NCBI RefSeq assembly: GCF_900091725.1
Contig: NZ_FMBW01000022.1
Span: 1 to 64,000 of the forward strand
Length of the DNA stretch: 64,000 nt
Source of the DNA: Streptomyces sp. DvalAA-43
Lineage (GTDB): Bacteria > Actinomycetota > Actinomycetes > Streptomycetales > Streptomycetaceae
Reading direction: 5' to 3'
Shown here: in pieces, positions 19,184-27,431 of the stretch
Position numbering within the stretch: position 1 is the stretch's first letter
Layout: the number at the start of each line of letters is the position of its first letter
Program-made: the position numbers and the translations under genes
The notes under the pieces: generated by a model
Seen by the model: only the letters and a program-made list of their open reading frames with translations
Databases searched by the model: none
Told to the model about the DNA's origin: nothing

Positions 19184-19479
19184 CACGCCTCTCCCACGGT
19201 GGCGCGCAGCTCCTCCACCAGGTATCCGGCGAGCGCGTCGATCGTCGGGTAGTCCCAGGCCACGGTGGGCTCCAGGACGAGGTCGAAGTCCTCCTCGATG
19301 TCGCCGCACAGGCTCAGTGCGGCGACCGAGTCCAGGCCGTACTCGGCCAGGGGCACGTTGGACGCGATCTCGTCGGCCGGGCGCTTCAGATAGAGCGAGA
19401 TCCGGTTGGCGATCCACTCGCTCAGCGTCTCGACGGTGTGCTCGCGGACGGTGGCCGGGCGGCCGGTGGGGACAGTCAT
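19183..19479 (-). CDS. Acyl carrier protein for the fatty acyl starter
   Basis: A 98-residue carrier protein with the attachment serine in EYGLDSVAALSL. Following PTVAWDYPTIDALAGYL resembles ACPs that accept chains from fatty acyl-AMP ligases. It lies between the two acyl-CoA dehydrogenases and the KS-AT-ACP synthase, so the acyl chain is probably desaturated while bound here and then passed to the KS. It is coupled to the synthase by a one-base overlap. Confidence 0.88.
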   Translation of the reverse strand: MTVPTGRPATVREHTVETLSEWIANRISLYLKRPADEIASNVPLAEYGLDSVAALSLCGDIEEDFDLVLEPTVAWDYPTIDALAGYLVEELRATVGEA

Positions 19480-19521
19480 GGCGTACTCCTCGCTGCGTTG
19501 GGACGTCTGGCCGGCGGCTGA

Positions 19522-21297
19522 TCAGCCGGCGAGTGGGGTGTCGTACAGGTCGTAGCTGCGGTGTTCGTGGAAGCGCCGCAGCACTTCCCGGTGGACCCGT
19601 TCCGCGCAGCCGGCGGGCAGCTCGGCCGGGTGCTGTCCGAGTCGTCGGGCGAGCCGGTGCAGCGCGGCCGCGGCCCAGGCGGGGTCGGCCAGGAACGGGT
19701 CGGTGCCGTCGGCCCGTGCCGCGCGCCGGACGCCCAGGACGGCGGCCGCGGCGAGGAGCACCGCGTAGCGGTCCACGAGGGCGAAGGCGGTGGGGGCGGC
19801 GAGGGCGGTGCGGTCCTGCGGGGAGAGCGCGAGGCTGTCCTGCTGGATCCGCCGCAGCTCGTCCGCCATCCGCAGGGTCAGGGTGCGGACGGCCTGTTCC
19901 TCGGGGGAGCCGTCCGCCGGGTCGTCGCAGGCCGCGACCAGCGAGGCGCTGAGGCTGTCCCGCCCGCTCGCCAGGGTGAGCCGCTCGAAGGGGATGGCGG
20001 GCAGGGCGGTGCGGGGCTCGAAGAGTTCCGCCGGAGCCTGGTCGCCGGAGAACCAGGACCGCCGGGCCAGCCGGGCCAGTTGCGGGATGACGGTGGCCTG
20101 GCAGGCCGCCGATCCGGCGTGGCCGAGGCTGAGCACCGGCAGGTCCCTGACGTGCTTCTGGAAGATGCCGAACTCGCCCTCGCGGACGTAGAAGCGGGCG
20201 CCGAGCACGATCGACAGGTCGTGCATGGTCTCCGTCAGCATCCTGGGCACCAGGTACTTCACGACGGCCGCGTAGACGCTGGTCTCCTCCGGCAGCAGGT
20301 GCACCGCGCGGGTGGCGGCCAGCGAGAGGCTGTCGCAGATCAGCAGGTCCAGGAAGGCGTCGGAGAGGGTGTCGCGGGCGTGCGGGATCTCCATCACCGA
20401 GCGCCGGTAGAGCTGTCGTCCCCGCGCGAAGCCGACGACGGTGCGCAGGCTGGTGTCGGCGGCTCCGAGTGCCATGCCGGGCAGGGCGCTGCGGGTGATC
20501 TGGAAGGAGCGCAGGGCCAGCTCCACGCCTTGGCCCCGCTCGCCGACGAGGGCTCCGGCCGGGACGTGGCAGTCGTCGAACTCCAGCCCGGAGATCCGGC
20601 AGCCGCGTACCCCGGCGGTGGTGTACCGGGGCAGGGTGCGGAAGCGGGCCGGGTCGAGCGCGTCGCGCTCGGCCAGCAGGACGGAGTGGCTGCGCGAGCC
20701 GGGCGCGTCGTCGGTGCGGGCGAACAGTGCGAAGGCGGCGGCCCGTTCGGCGTTGTTGATGACCTCCTTGCGGCCGTGCAGCCGGTAGCCGCCGGGCTCC
20801 GGGCGGGCCAGGAAGCCGTTGCGGACGAAGTCGTTGCCGTGCGCCAGCTCGTGGTAGGCGACCGATACCCTGGCGCCGCCCAGCAGCAGATCGGCCAGCC
20901 TGCGCCGCTGCTCCTCGCTTCCCGCGGTCCACACGTTGACGGCCGCCATGAACGAGGTGACGCCGTAGCCGAGGCCGAGCGCGACATCACGGCGGAAGAC
21001 CGGTCGCAGGACCCGGGTGAGGGTGTCGATCCGGGTGAGCCGTCCGCCGAGGTCGGCGGGGACGAAGTCGGCGGTCAGCACCGCGTCGTCGAGCAGGTGC
21101 TCACCGTCCCGGGACAGTTCGCCGGCCTCGTCGGCGGCGAGCAGCCGTTGGGTGCCGACCGGGTTGGCCGGGTCGCCGGGATCGCCGAAGCGGCGCTCCA
21201 GTTCGGCGACCCGGGTCTGCGCGGCCGCTTCCTGGGCGGTGTCCGGGGCCGGGGCCGCGGGGCGGCGGGCCCCGGGGACCGCGGAGTTGGTCAGCAT
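19522..21297 (-). CDS. Acyl-CoA dehydrogenase-like flavoprotein 2
   Basis: A 591-residue member of the acyl-CoA dehydrogenase family, longer than beta-oxidation enzymes (about 380-400) because of a C-terminal extension. Landmarks include VSVAYHELAHGNDFVRNGF (substrate/FAD region), GRKEVINNAERAAAFALFART and the FAD-binding helix after GRQLYRRSVMEIPHARDTL. Pairs of such long dehydrogenases occur in lipopeptide clusters such as ramoplanin and enduracidin, where they introduce double bonds into the acyl tail. Here it probably acts on the ACP-bound fatty acid. It overlaps the preceding dehydrogenase gene by seven bases. Confidence 0.83.
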   Translation of the reverse strand: MLTNSAVPGARRPAAPAPDTAQEAAAQTRVAELERRFGDPGDPANPVGTQRLLAADEAGELSRDGEHLLDDAVLTADFVPADLGGRLTRIDTLTRVLRPVFRRDVALGLGYGVTSFMAAVNVWTAGSEEQRRRLADLLLGGARVSVAYHELAHGNDFVRNGFLARPEPGGYRLHGRKEVINNAERAAAFALFARTDDAPGSRSHSVLLAERDALDPARFRTLPRYTTAGVRGCRISGLEFDDCHVPAGALVGERGQGVELALRSFQITRSALPGMALGAADTSLRTVVGFARGRQLYRRSVMEIPHARDTLSDAFLDLLICDSLSLAATRAVHLLPEETSVYAAVVKYLVPRMLTETMHDLSIVLGARFYVREGEFGIFQKHVRDLPVLSLGHAGSAACQATVIPQLARLARRSWFSGDQAPAELFEPRTALPAIPFERLTLASGRDSLSASLVAACDDPADGSPEEQAVRTLTLRMADELRRIQQDSLALSPQDRTALAAPTAFALVDRYAVLLAAAAVLGVRRAARADGTDPFLADPAWAAAALHRLARRLGQHPAELPAGCAERVHREVLRRFHEHRSYDLYDTPLAG

Positions 21298-23123
21298 GGC
21301 GCCCCCTCGGCTGGACGGGTGTCGGTGGGTACGGCCTGTTGGGCGGCGTCGTGGTGGGCGGGGTGCCCGGCGGCGTCGTGGTGAGCCCCGCTGTGCAGCT
21401 TCAGCGGGAGCAGCGAGAACAGCTCCCCGGCCGCGCGGGCCTCGCGCAGCTGTGCCAGCAGCTCCGGGTAGGCCTCCGGTTCCGGGCCGTCCTGCTCGCC
21501 GAGCCGGACCAGCAGCCGGTCCAGGGCGGGCCAGAGCCAGGTGCCGTCGCGCCAGAGCCCGCCGGTGCGGCCCCCGAGGGCCTCCCGGTGGTTCTGCGCC
21601 CACAGGCCCAGGCAGGCGGCGCCCGCCAGGCAGAGGGAGTACCGCCGGGCGACGTCGAACGCGGCGGTCGGTACGTCGGAGACCAGTGCGCGGTACGGCG
21701 CCATGTCGGCGTGGACGCGGTGGGTAGCGGCGAGCAGTCGTTCGGCAGCGGCGAGGGCGCCGTTCAGCGCGGGGTGGTGCCCGGCCTCGGTGCGCAGCTC
21801 GGCCAGGGAGGCCGGGAGGGTGGCGAGGATGCCGCTGCCGCCCTTGGCGACCAGGGAGAGCCGGGACGGGTCCAGCGGCGGCAGCGGTACGGCGAGGTCG
21901 AAGGCGGCGGTGGCCCCGGCGGTGTCCCCGGTGCCCCGGTCCCATCCTCGGGAGAGCGAACGGAACTGGTTGATGAGGGAGTTGAGGTTGACCAGGGTGT
22001 TGCCGTCGAAGAGTCCGACGACCCGGTGGTCCCGGTCGACCTTCTGGAACATGCCTCCGGCGTGCACCCCCTTGAGGAAGGCGCGCGCGCCCAGCAGCCG
22101 GGTCAGCTCGGCGATCACCTGCTCGGTGCCGGTGGGCACCAGGTATTTGGTGGCGGCGGCGGCCACGCCGAGCTCGGCGGTGAGGGTGTGGACCGAGCGG
22201 ATGGCCACCGTCGCCAGCGCCTCGCCGACCAGTACGTCGGCGGCCGCGGCGGCGAGCGACTGCCGTGCCTGGGGCAGGTCCACCAGCCGCCGGGCGTAGA
22301 GCTCGCGCTCCTCGGCGAAGTCCAGGGCCAGCCGCAGCGCGTGGTCGGCGGCGCCCAACGACAGGGCGGCGCACATGGTGCGGGTCAGCTGGAGCGCCTT
22401 GAGCACCGTCTCCAGGCCGCCGCCCTCGGTTCCGACCAGGGTGGTGGCGGGCACCGGGGCCCGGTCGAAGGCGATGCCGCTGATGTCGGCGCCCCGGATG
22501 CCGTGGGTACGGATCTTGTCGAGGCAGCGGTAGTGGTCCGGGCCCAGTTCGCGCTTGTCGATCAGCAGCACGCTGAACCCGCGCGGCCCGCCCGCCGGGT
22601 CGGTCCGGGTCAGCACGGACAGCAGGCTGCCCCGGGTGGCGTTGTTGATCAGCCATTTCTCGCCGCTGACCAGCCATCCTCCGGCGCCGTCGGGCTCGCC
22701 GCGCACCTCGTCGGCGAGCAGGTCGCTGCCGTGTGCCCGTTCGGTGAGGCCCAGCGACACGGGGACCCCGTTCCGGATGTCCGCGGCCAGCCGGGCGGCC
22801 TGCTCGGCGGTGCCCGACACCCAGACGCAGACCCCGCCCAGATAGGTCTTGCCGTGCCCGACGGCCACGGTGAGGTCGCGGCGGGCGACCGTCCGCATGA
22901 CCTGCATGACGGTCTCGTAGTCGGTCAGCCGGCCGCCGTGCTCGACCGGCACGTAGAAGTCCTGCAGGTGCCAGTCCTCCAGGACCCGGCAGATGTCGGC
23001 CGGGAACGCCTCGGTCTCGTCCAGCTCCAGACTGCGGGCGTGGGAGAACACGGTGCCGGGGTCGTCGGGGTCGCCCAGGAACTGCTCCAGTTCCTCGGCG
23101 CGCAGGTAGGGCGGATGGTCCAT
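21291..23123 (-). CDS. Acyl-CoA dehydrogenase-like flavoprotein 1
   Basis: A 610-residue acyl-CoA dehydrogenase family protein. Motifs are VPVSLGLTERAHGSDLL (substrate loop), VSGEKWLINNATRGSL and a KYLVPTGTEQVIAELTRLLGARAFLKG helix, with a C-terminal extension as in its neighbour. The two dehydrogenases differ clearly in sequence, so they may act at different chain positions or as a heteromer. One base separates its ATG from the stop of the acyl-AMP ligase gene, so ligation and desaturation are made from one message. Confidence 0.83.
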   Translation of the reverse strand: MDHPPYLRAEELEQFLGDPDDPGTVFSHARSLELDETEAFPADICRVLEDWHLQDFYVPVEHGGRLTDYETVMQVMRTVARRDLTVAVGHGKTYLGGVCVWVSGTAEQAARLAADIRNGVPVSLGLTERAHGSDLLADEVRGEPDGAGGWLVSGEKWLINNATRGSLLSVLTRTDPAGGPRGFSVLLIDKRELGPDHYRCLDKIRTHGIRGADISGIAFDRAPVPATTLVGTEGGGLETVLKALQLTRTMCAALSLGAADHALRLALDFAEERELYARRLVDLPQARQSLAAAAADVLVGEALATVAIRSVHTLTAELGVAAAATKYLVPTGTEQVIAELTRLLGARAFLKGVHAGGMFQKVDRDHRVVGLFDGNTLVNLNSLINQFRSLSRGWDRGTGDTAGATAAFDLAVPLPPLDPSRLSLVAKGGSGILATLPASLAELRTEAGHHPALNGALAAAERLLAATHRVHADMAPYRALVSDVPTAAFDVARRYSLCLAGAACLGLWAQNHREALGGRTGGLWRDGTWLWPALDRLLVRLGEQDGPEPEAYPELLAQLREARAAGELFSLLPLKLHSGAHHDAAGHPAHHDAAQQAVPTDTRPAEGAPC

Positions 23124-23124
23124 G

Positions 23125-25005
23125 TCAGCCCACCGGTTCCAGCTCGAAGGACCCGACGAGTTCGCGAACCGCCGGGTCGAGTACGGCGTGCAGCGGGGTG
23201 ACCGCGCCGTCCAGGAAGAGCTTGCGCATCAGGGTCCGCTGGATCTTGCCGCTGGTCGTCCGGCGGACGGTACCCGGGCGCACCAGCAGGACGTTGCCCG
23301 CGGGGACGGCGAACTCGCGGCTGATCAGTGCCTGGACGGTGGAGGTGGCGCTCTTGAGGTCCTGACCGGCGAGGGCGCTCGGGCGGACCTCGTGGATCAC
23401 CACCAGGTGTTCCTGGTCGGTGTCGACGGCGAAGACGGCTCCGGAGCCGAAGGCCGGGTCCAGTGCGCGCACCGCGCTCTCCACGTCGTAGGGGTAGATG
23501 TTGCGCCCGTTGATCAGGACCATCTCCTTCAGACGGCCCGTCACGAACAGTTCGTCGCGCTCCATCGCCCCCAGGTCGCCGGTCCGCAGCCAGGGCCCGA
23601 GCTCCTCGGCACCGGCGATCCGGGCGCCGAAGATCTCGGCGTTGGTCTCGGGGCGCCTCCAGTAGCCGACGGACACGCTGGCGCCGCGCACCCAGATCTC
23701 GCCGACCTCGCCCTCGGGGCGCTCCTCGCGGGTCTCCGGGTCGACGATGCGTACCTCGAAGTCCTCCGGGTGCACCATGCCGCTCGATGCCAGGGTCCGT
23801 GTCGGTGCCTGGAGGAACGGCCCCTCCAGTCGGCCGGCCTCCAGCCCGGCGGAGTCCACCTCGCGCAGCACCGCCGGGCGGCCGGGCCGCTTGCCGGAGA
23901 CCAGCAGTGTGGTCTCGGCCATGCCGTAGCAGGGGAAGGAGGTGTCGGCGCGGAAGCCGTACGGTGCGAACCGCTCGGCGAACGCCCGCAGGGTGTCGGC
24001 CCGGACCGGCTCCGCGCCGTTGCAGGCGACCCGCCAGCTGGACAGGTCGATGCCTTCCAGATGCGCATCGGAGACCCGTCGGACGCACATGTCGTAGGCG
24101 AAGTTGGGGGCGGCGGAGACGGTCACCCGGTGCTCGCTTAGCAGTTCCAGCCAGCGCTCGGGGCGGCGGAGGAAGGAGGTGGGTGACATCAGCACGGCGC
24201 TGGAGCCCAGCCAGAGCGGCTGCAGCACATGACCGATCAGGCCCATGTCGTGGTAGAAGGGCAGCCAGCCGCCGAGGACCGTGTTCCGGTCGCCGCTGGT
24301 GGCGCGCTGGATGGCGGCCTCGTTGGCCAGCAGATTGCCGTGCGAGACCATCACGCCCTTGGGCTCGCTGGTCGACCCGGAGGTGTACTGGAGGAACGCC
24401 AGGTCGTCGGTGCGCAGCCCCGGGTCGCCCCAGGCGGCGGGGTCGCCCGCGAAACCGTCCGTCGCGAGGCAGAGCACGTCGGAGAAGCCCTCCTCCGCCA
24501 GCCATGCCTCCACCTCCGGCGCGTGCTTCCCGAGGGTCAGCACCGCACCGACCCGGGCGTCCCGGACGATCCCGGACACCCGCTGGAAGTGCCGCCCCTG
24601 CTCGGTGGGCAGCGGCGCCGGAACGGCCACCGCGCCCGCGTAGAGGCACCCCACGAACGCCTGCAGGAAGTCCAGCCCCGACGGGTACAGCAGCAGGACC
24701 TGACGACCAGTCAGCCCCCGGTCCTGCAACCATGCCGCCAGCCCCTTCGCCGCCCGGTCGAGACCGGCGTACGAGAGCCGCTCCGGTTCCACCCCCCGTA
24801 CCCCGTTCTCCAGGAACAGGTAGGCGTCCGCATCCCCACGCTCTTCCGCCCGCGCGAGCACCAGCTCCGCGAACGATCGGAACTCCGCCACCGTCAATCC
24901 CCCTCGTTCGGCCGACACGTCCGTACCGATCATCAGTTCGAGCACTAAAGCCGTCATTGCGCTCAGGTCTGTCCCGTCAGGGATGACGGGACAGACCTCA
25001 GGCAC
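23125..25005 (-). CDS. Fatty acyl-AMP ligase (FAAL)
   Basis: A 626-residue adenylate-forming enzyme that activates a free fatty acid as acyl-AMP and loads a carrier protein. Core motifs: LQYTSGSTSEPKGVMVSH (A3), GWLPFYHDMGLIG (the FAAL-typical HDMGLIG), PCYGMAETTLLVSG, TGDLGAMERDELFVTGRLKEMVLINGRNIYP and a C-terminal lysine in TSGKIQRTLMR. The HDMG and GRNIYP signatures favour FAAL over acyl-CoA ligase. The chosen GTG at 25005 overlaps the upstream DUF6059-like gene by eight bases; ATG 24957 is an alternative. It should load the ACP encoded at 19183-19479 and start the tetronate acyl chain. Confidence 0.9.
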   Translation of the reverse strand: MPEVCPVIPDGTDLSAMTALVLELMIGTDVSAERGGLTVAEFRSFAELVLARAEERGDADAYLFLENGVRGVEPERLSYAGLDRAAKGLAAWLQDRGLTGRQVLLLYPSGLDFLQAFVGCLYAGAVAVPAPLPTEQGRHFQRVSGIVRDARVGAVLTLGKHAPEVEAWLAEEGFSDVLCLATDGFAGDPAAWGDPGLRTDDLAFLQYTSGSTSEPKGVMVSHGNLLANEAAIQRATSGDRNTVLGGWLPFYHDMGLIGHVLQPLWLGSSAVLMSPTSFLRRPERWLELLSEHRVTVSAAPNFAYDMCVRRVSDAHLEGIDLSSWRVACNGAEPVRADTLRAFAERFAPYGFRADTSFPCYGMAETTLLVSGKRPGRPAVLREVDSAGLEAGRLEGPFLQAPTRTLASSGMVHPEDFEVRIVDPETREERPEGEVGEIWVRGASVSVGYWRRPETNAEIFGARIAGAEELGPWLRTGDLGAMERDELFVTGRLKEMVLINGRNIYPYDVESAVRALDPAFGSGAVFAVDTDQEHLVVIHEVRPSALAGQDLKSATSTVQALISREFAVPAGNVLLVRPGTVRRTTSGKIQRTLMRKLFLDGAVTPLHAVLDPAVRELVGSFELEPVG

Positions 25006-25255
25006 GCTTGTCGATCCCGTCCAGCTGCGCCCACAGTTCCCGCTCCCGCGCCGAGAGCGGGACTCCTCGCGGCAGGCGCTCGGGGTGGTCCGCCGGCGGC
25101 TCGTCCAGCGGTACCCCGGCCGGTTGCGGCTTCCGGCCGGCGGCCAGGTGGTTCTCGGTGACCACGCCGAACATCACGCCGAGATCGGCCAGGGCCCGTA
25201 CACAGCCGGCGGCCGCGCGGCGCACCGCGGACCTCCACCACTCCCCCGGTCCCAT
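24998..25255 (-). CDS. Small protein, DUF6059-like
   Basis: An 85-residue protein with an arginine-rich start (EWWRSAVRRAAAGCVRAL) and a C-terminal pattern PADHPERLPRGVPLSARERELWAQLD. The PGHPERL-x-PDVPL-ERELW-like signature recalls small actinobacterial proteins grouped as DUF6059, often found in biosynthetic clusters. No catalytic motif is visible. GAGGGG lies seven bases before ATG 25255. It sits between the glyceryl-ACP synthase and the acyl-AMP ligase within the operon. Function unknown. Confidence 0.65.
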   Translation of the reverse strand: MGPGEWWRSAVRRAAAGCVRALADLGVMFGVVTENHLAAGRKPQPAGVPLDEPPADHPERLPRGVPLSARERELWAQLDGIDKRA

Positions 25256-25266
25256 CGCCACGCCCC

Positions 25267-27204
25267 TCAGTCCGTGTCCCGGGCGAGGTCCGCGGTCAGG
25301 CGGACGTGCCCCGGCACCTCGGGCAGGGCGCGCAGGTCGTGCCGGAACGTCACCTCGCCGGTGGCGTCCTCGCCGGTCTCCGTGAAGCCCAGCGACGGGC
25401 AGAGGCCGCGCACCTTGCGGTTCTTGGCGGTCGGCCGGTAGCGGGCGTGCACGGCCGGTGCCCCGGCCTCGCGGGCACGGCCCAGCACGGCCGCCAGCGC
25501 GGCCTGCTCGATGCCCCGGGCGAAGACCCGGCAACTGAGCAGCGCGTTGTCGATGTGCCAGCCGTCCCCGGCGGTCCGCGCCAGCACCAGGCCCACCAGC
25601 CCGTTGTCGCCGAACCGGTCGGTGGAGCGGACGGCGAGCACCAGGTGTTCGGCGGAGTCCAGCCGGGTCCGGATGTCGGCCGGCTGCAGCCGCTCGGTGG
25701 TGAGGTTGAACTGGTTGGTGCGCAGGGTGATCTGGGAGGCCCTGGCCACCTCGTGGTCCCGCACCGGGGAGAGCGCGACCCGCACGTCGAGCCGGGCCAG
25801 GTACTCCTCCATCGAACCGGCGCTGTCCAGCAGGTCCTGGCGGGCGGCCTCGGTCCGGTACTGGCCCGCGCGGGCCCGGTCCTCCGTGGTCAGCGCGGCC
25901 ACGTCGAACCAGCCGTCCGCGAGCAGCCGCTCCACGTGCAGGGCGGGTTCCTCGTCCAGCCGTACGACGGCCACCTGGGGCAGACTGCTGGCGACCAGCC
26001 CGCACTCGAAGGGGGAGTCGTCGGCGAAGACGAAGCTGTCCACGCCGAGGTTGAGCTTCCCGGCGATGTCCAGCAGATTGCCGTCCTTGGGCTCCCAGTT
26101 GGCGTTCACCCGGACGAAGTCGCCCTCCCGGAGCACCATGTCGGGGTGGTCGCGCAGCACTTCCAGCACCGGTTCCTGGTCGTTCTTGCTGGCCACGGCC
26201 AGCAGCACGCCCTGGGCACCGAGCTGCGCCACCACCCGCTGGAAGCGGCCGAACGCCTCTCCCCGGTACGTGGTGGCCGCGGCGATGCCCTCGGGGCCGT
26301 CGTCGCCCAGGATGCCGTCCCACAGGGTGTTGTCGAGGTCGACCACCAGTACCTTCTTGGCCCGCCCGCGCAGACCGCGGGCCAGGTGGCCGATCTCGCG
26401 GGCGTACGCCGCGAGCAGTTCCTCGCCGAGGTGGGCCTTGGCGTATCCGGCCAGCCGGGGCTCGTTGACCGGGCCGCCTGCGGCGACCAGCGGGTCCAGG
26501 TCGACCACGCGCACCCGCTCGTGGGCGGCGGCGATGCGCAGCAGACCGGCGTTGAACTCCCGCCACGCGATCCCGAGGCGGGCCCGGGACCGGGCGTCGA
26601 CCAGCTGACGGGTATGGGTGGGCAGCAGCGGCAGGGTGTTGAGCACCAGGGTGCCGGTGCCGTGCTCGACGTAACGGGCGGCCAGCGACTCCAGCAGGCG
26701 CAGCTTGGCGGCGACGGCCTGTTCCAGGTCCTCCACCCGCCAGGGGTGCGGCAGTTCGTCGAAGACCACCTGGGCGTCCAGAACGCACAGCGCGAGGTCG
26801 GTGCCCGTGGCGTACAGGTCGCTGCCGGTGTCCTGGAGGTCACGCAGCCAGGAGTCGTAATCCCCGGAGCGCAGCTTCGGTACGAAGCCGTGGCGCGCGA
26901 GTTCGGCGGCGAGAGGGGCGGTGAGGGCACCCAGGGTGGAGTGCCCGGTCACCGCCACGGTGACCGCCTCCAGCCCCTCGCCGCCGTCCAGCACCTCCGC
27001 CGGGTCGAGCCGGGCCAGCAACTGCCCGGCCCGGACCAGGTCGCCCCCGGGCGCCCCGGCCGGTTCGGCCGCCGTCGCCAGTTCGGCCAGCAACCCGGGC
27101 ACCTGCCGGAACTCCTTGGCCAGCCGCCCCTCGTCGTACAGGACGCGCAGCCGGTCCAGCGGTCCGGTCCGTTCGCCGGTGACGGTGTTCACAACCGCGG
27201 TCAC
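25267..27204 (-). CDS. FkbH-like glyceryl-ACP synthase (Agg2/AbyA2 type)
   Basis: A 645-residue FkbH-family enzyme. These take 1,3-bisphosphoglycerate, dephosphorylate it and attach the glyceryl group to an ACP. The N-terminal third is SGNH-hydrolase-like, followed by a HAD phosphatase core with KVLVVDLDNTLWDGILGDDG (DxDxT motif) and VFADDSPFECGLV. The C-terminal part resembles an acyltransferase (GNAT-like) domain with the NQFNLTTER segment. The GTG start at 27204 is directly preceded by GGAGAGGCT. It is the first gene of the eleven-gene tetronate operon and defines the tetronate chemistry. Confidence 0.92.
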   Translation of the reverse strand: MTAVVNTVTGERTGPLDRLRVLYDEGRLAKEFRQVPGLLAELATAAEPAGAPGGDLVRAGQLLARLDPAEVLDGGEGLEAVTVAVTGHSTLGALTAPLAAELARHGFVPKLRSGDYDSWLRDLQDTGSDLYATGTDLALCVLDAQVVFDELPHPWRVEDLEQAVAAKLRLLESLAARYVEHGTGTLVLNTLPLLPTHTRQLVDARSRARLGIAWREFNAGLLRIAAAHERVRVVDLDPLVAAGGPVNEPRLAGYAKAHLGEELLAAYAREIGHLARGLRGRAKKVLVVDLDNTLWDGILGDDGPEGIAAATTYRGEAFGRFQRVVAQLGAQGVLLAVASKNDQEPVLEVLRDHPDMVLREGDFVRVNANWEPKDGNLLDIAGKLNLGVDSFVFADDSPFECGLVASSLPQVAVVRLDEEPALHVERLLADGWFDVAALTTEDRARAGQYRTEAARQDLLDSAGSMEEYLARLDVRVALSPVRDHEVARASQITLRTNQFNLTTERLQPADIRTRLDSAEHLVLAVRSTDRFGDNGLVGLVLARTAGDGWHIDNALLSCRVFARGIEQAALAAVLGRAREAGAPAVHARYRPTAKNRKVRGLCPSLGFTETGEDATGEVTFRHDLRALPEVPGHVRLTADLARDTD

Positions 27205-27322
27205 AGCCTCTCCTTCGCCGCCCCTGATGAGCCGCGCCGAGCCTGCGGGGCGCCTCTTAAGGCTTCCTTGCGTGCCCCCGGACCACGTTGTGCAGCAGGC
27301 TCTCGGAGAGGGCGGGAAGGGG

Positions 27323-27379
27323 CCCCGTACCGGTTCCGACATGCCGTCCCACTCCCCCGTACCGGTTCCGGACATGCCG
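27323..27379. promoter_or_regulatory. 24-bp direct repeat upstream of the tetronate operon
   Basis: CCCCGTACCGGTTCCGACATGCCG (27323-27346) recurs at 27355-27379 with one inserted base in the GG run. The copies are 32 bp apart, about three helical turns. They lie 119-175 bp upstream of the FkbH-like gene. Two long, helically phased copies suggest an activator site, possibly for the SARP. Confidence 0.55.
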
Positions 27380-27381
27380 AA

Positions 27382-27419
27382 CGGCCCGCTCCGCCACTTG
27401 ACTTGGGGGAGACGGGCCG
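27382..27419 (-). terminator. Hairpin after the MMPL transporter gene
   Basis: CGGCCCG (27382-27388) pairs with CGGGCCG (27413-27419), with some further pairing inside the loop. It lies just past the stop codon of the minus-strand transporter gene. It is likely its terminator, but the stem is short. Confidence 0.4.
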
Positions 27420-27431
27420 CTCCGGCGTGCG

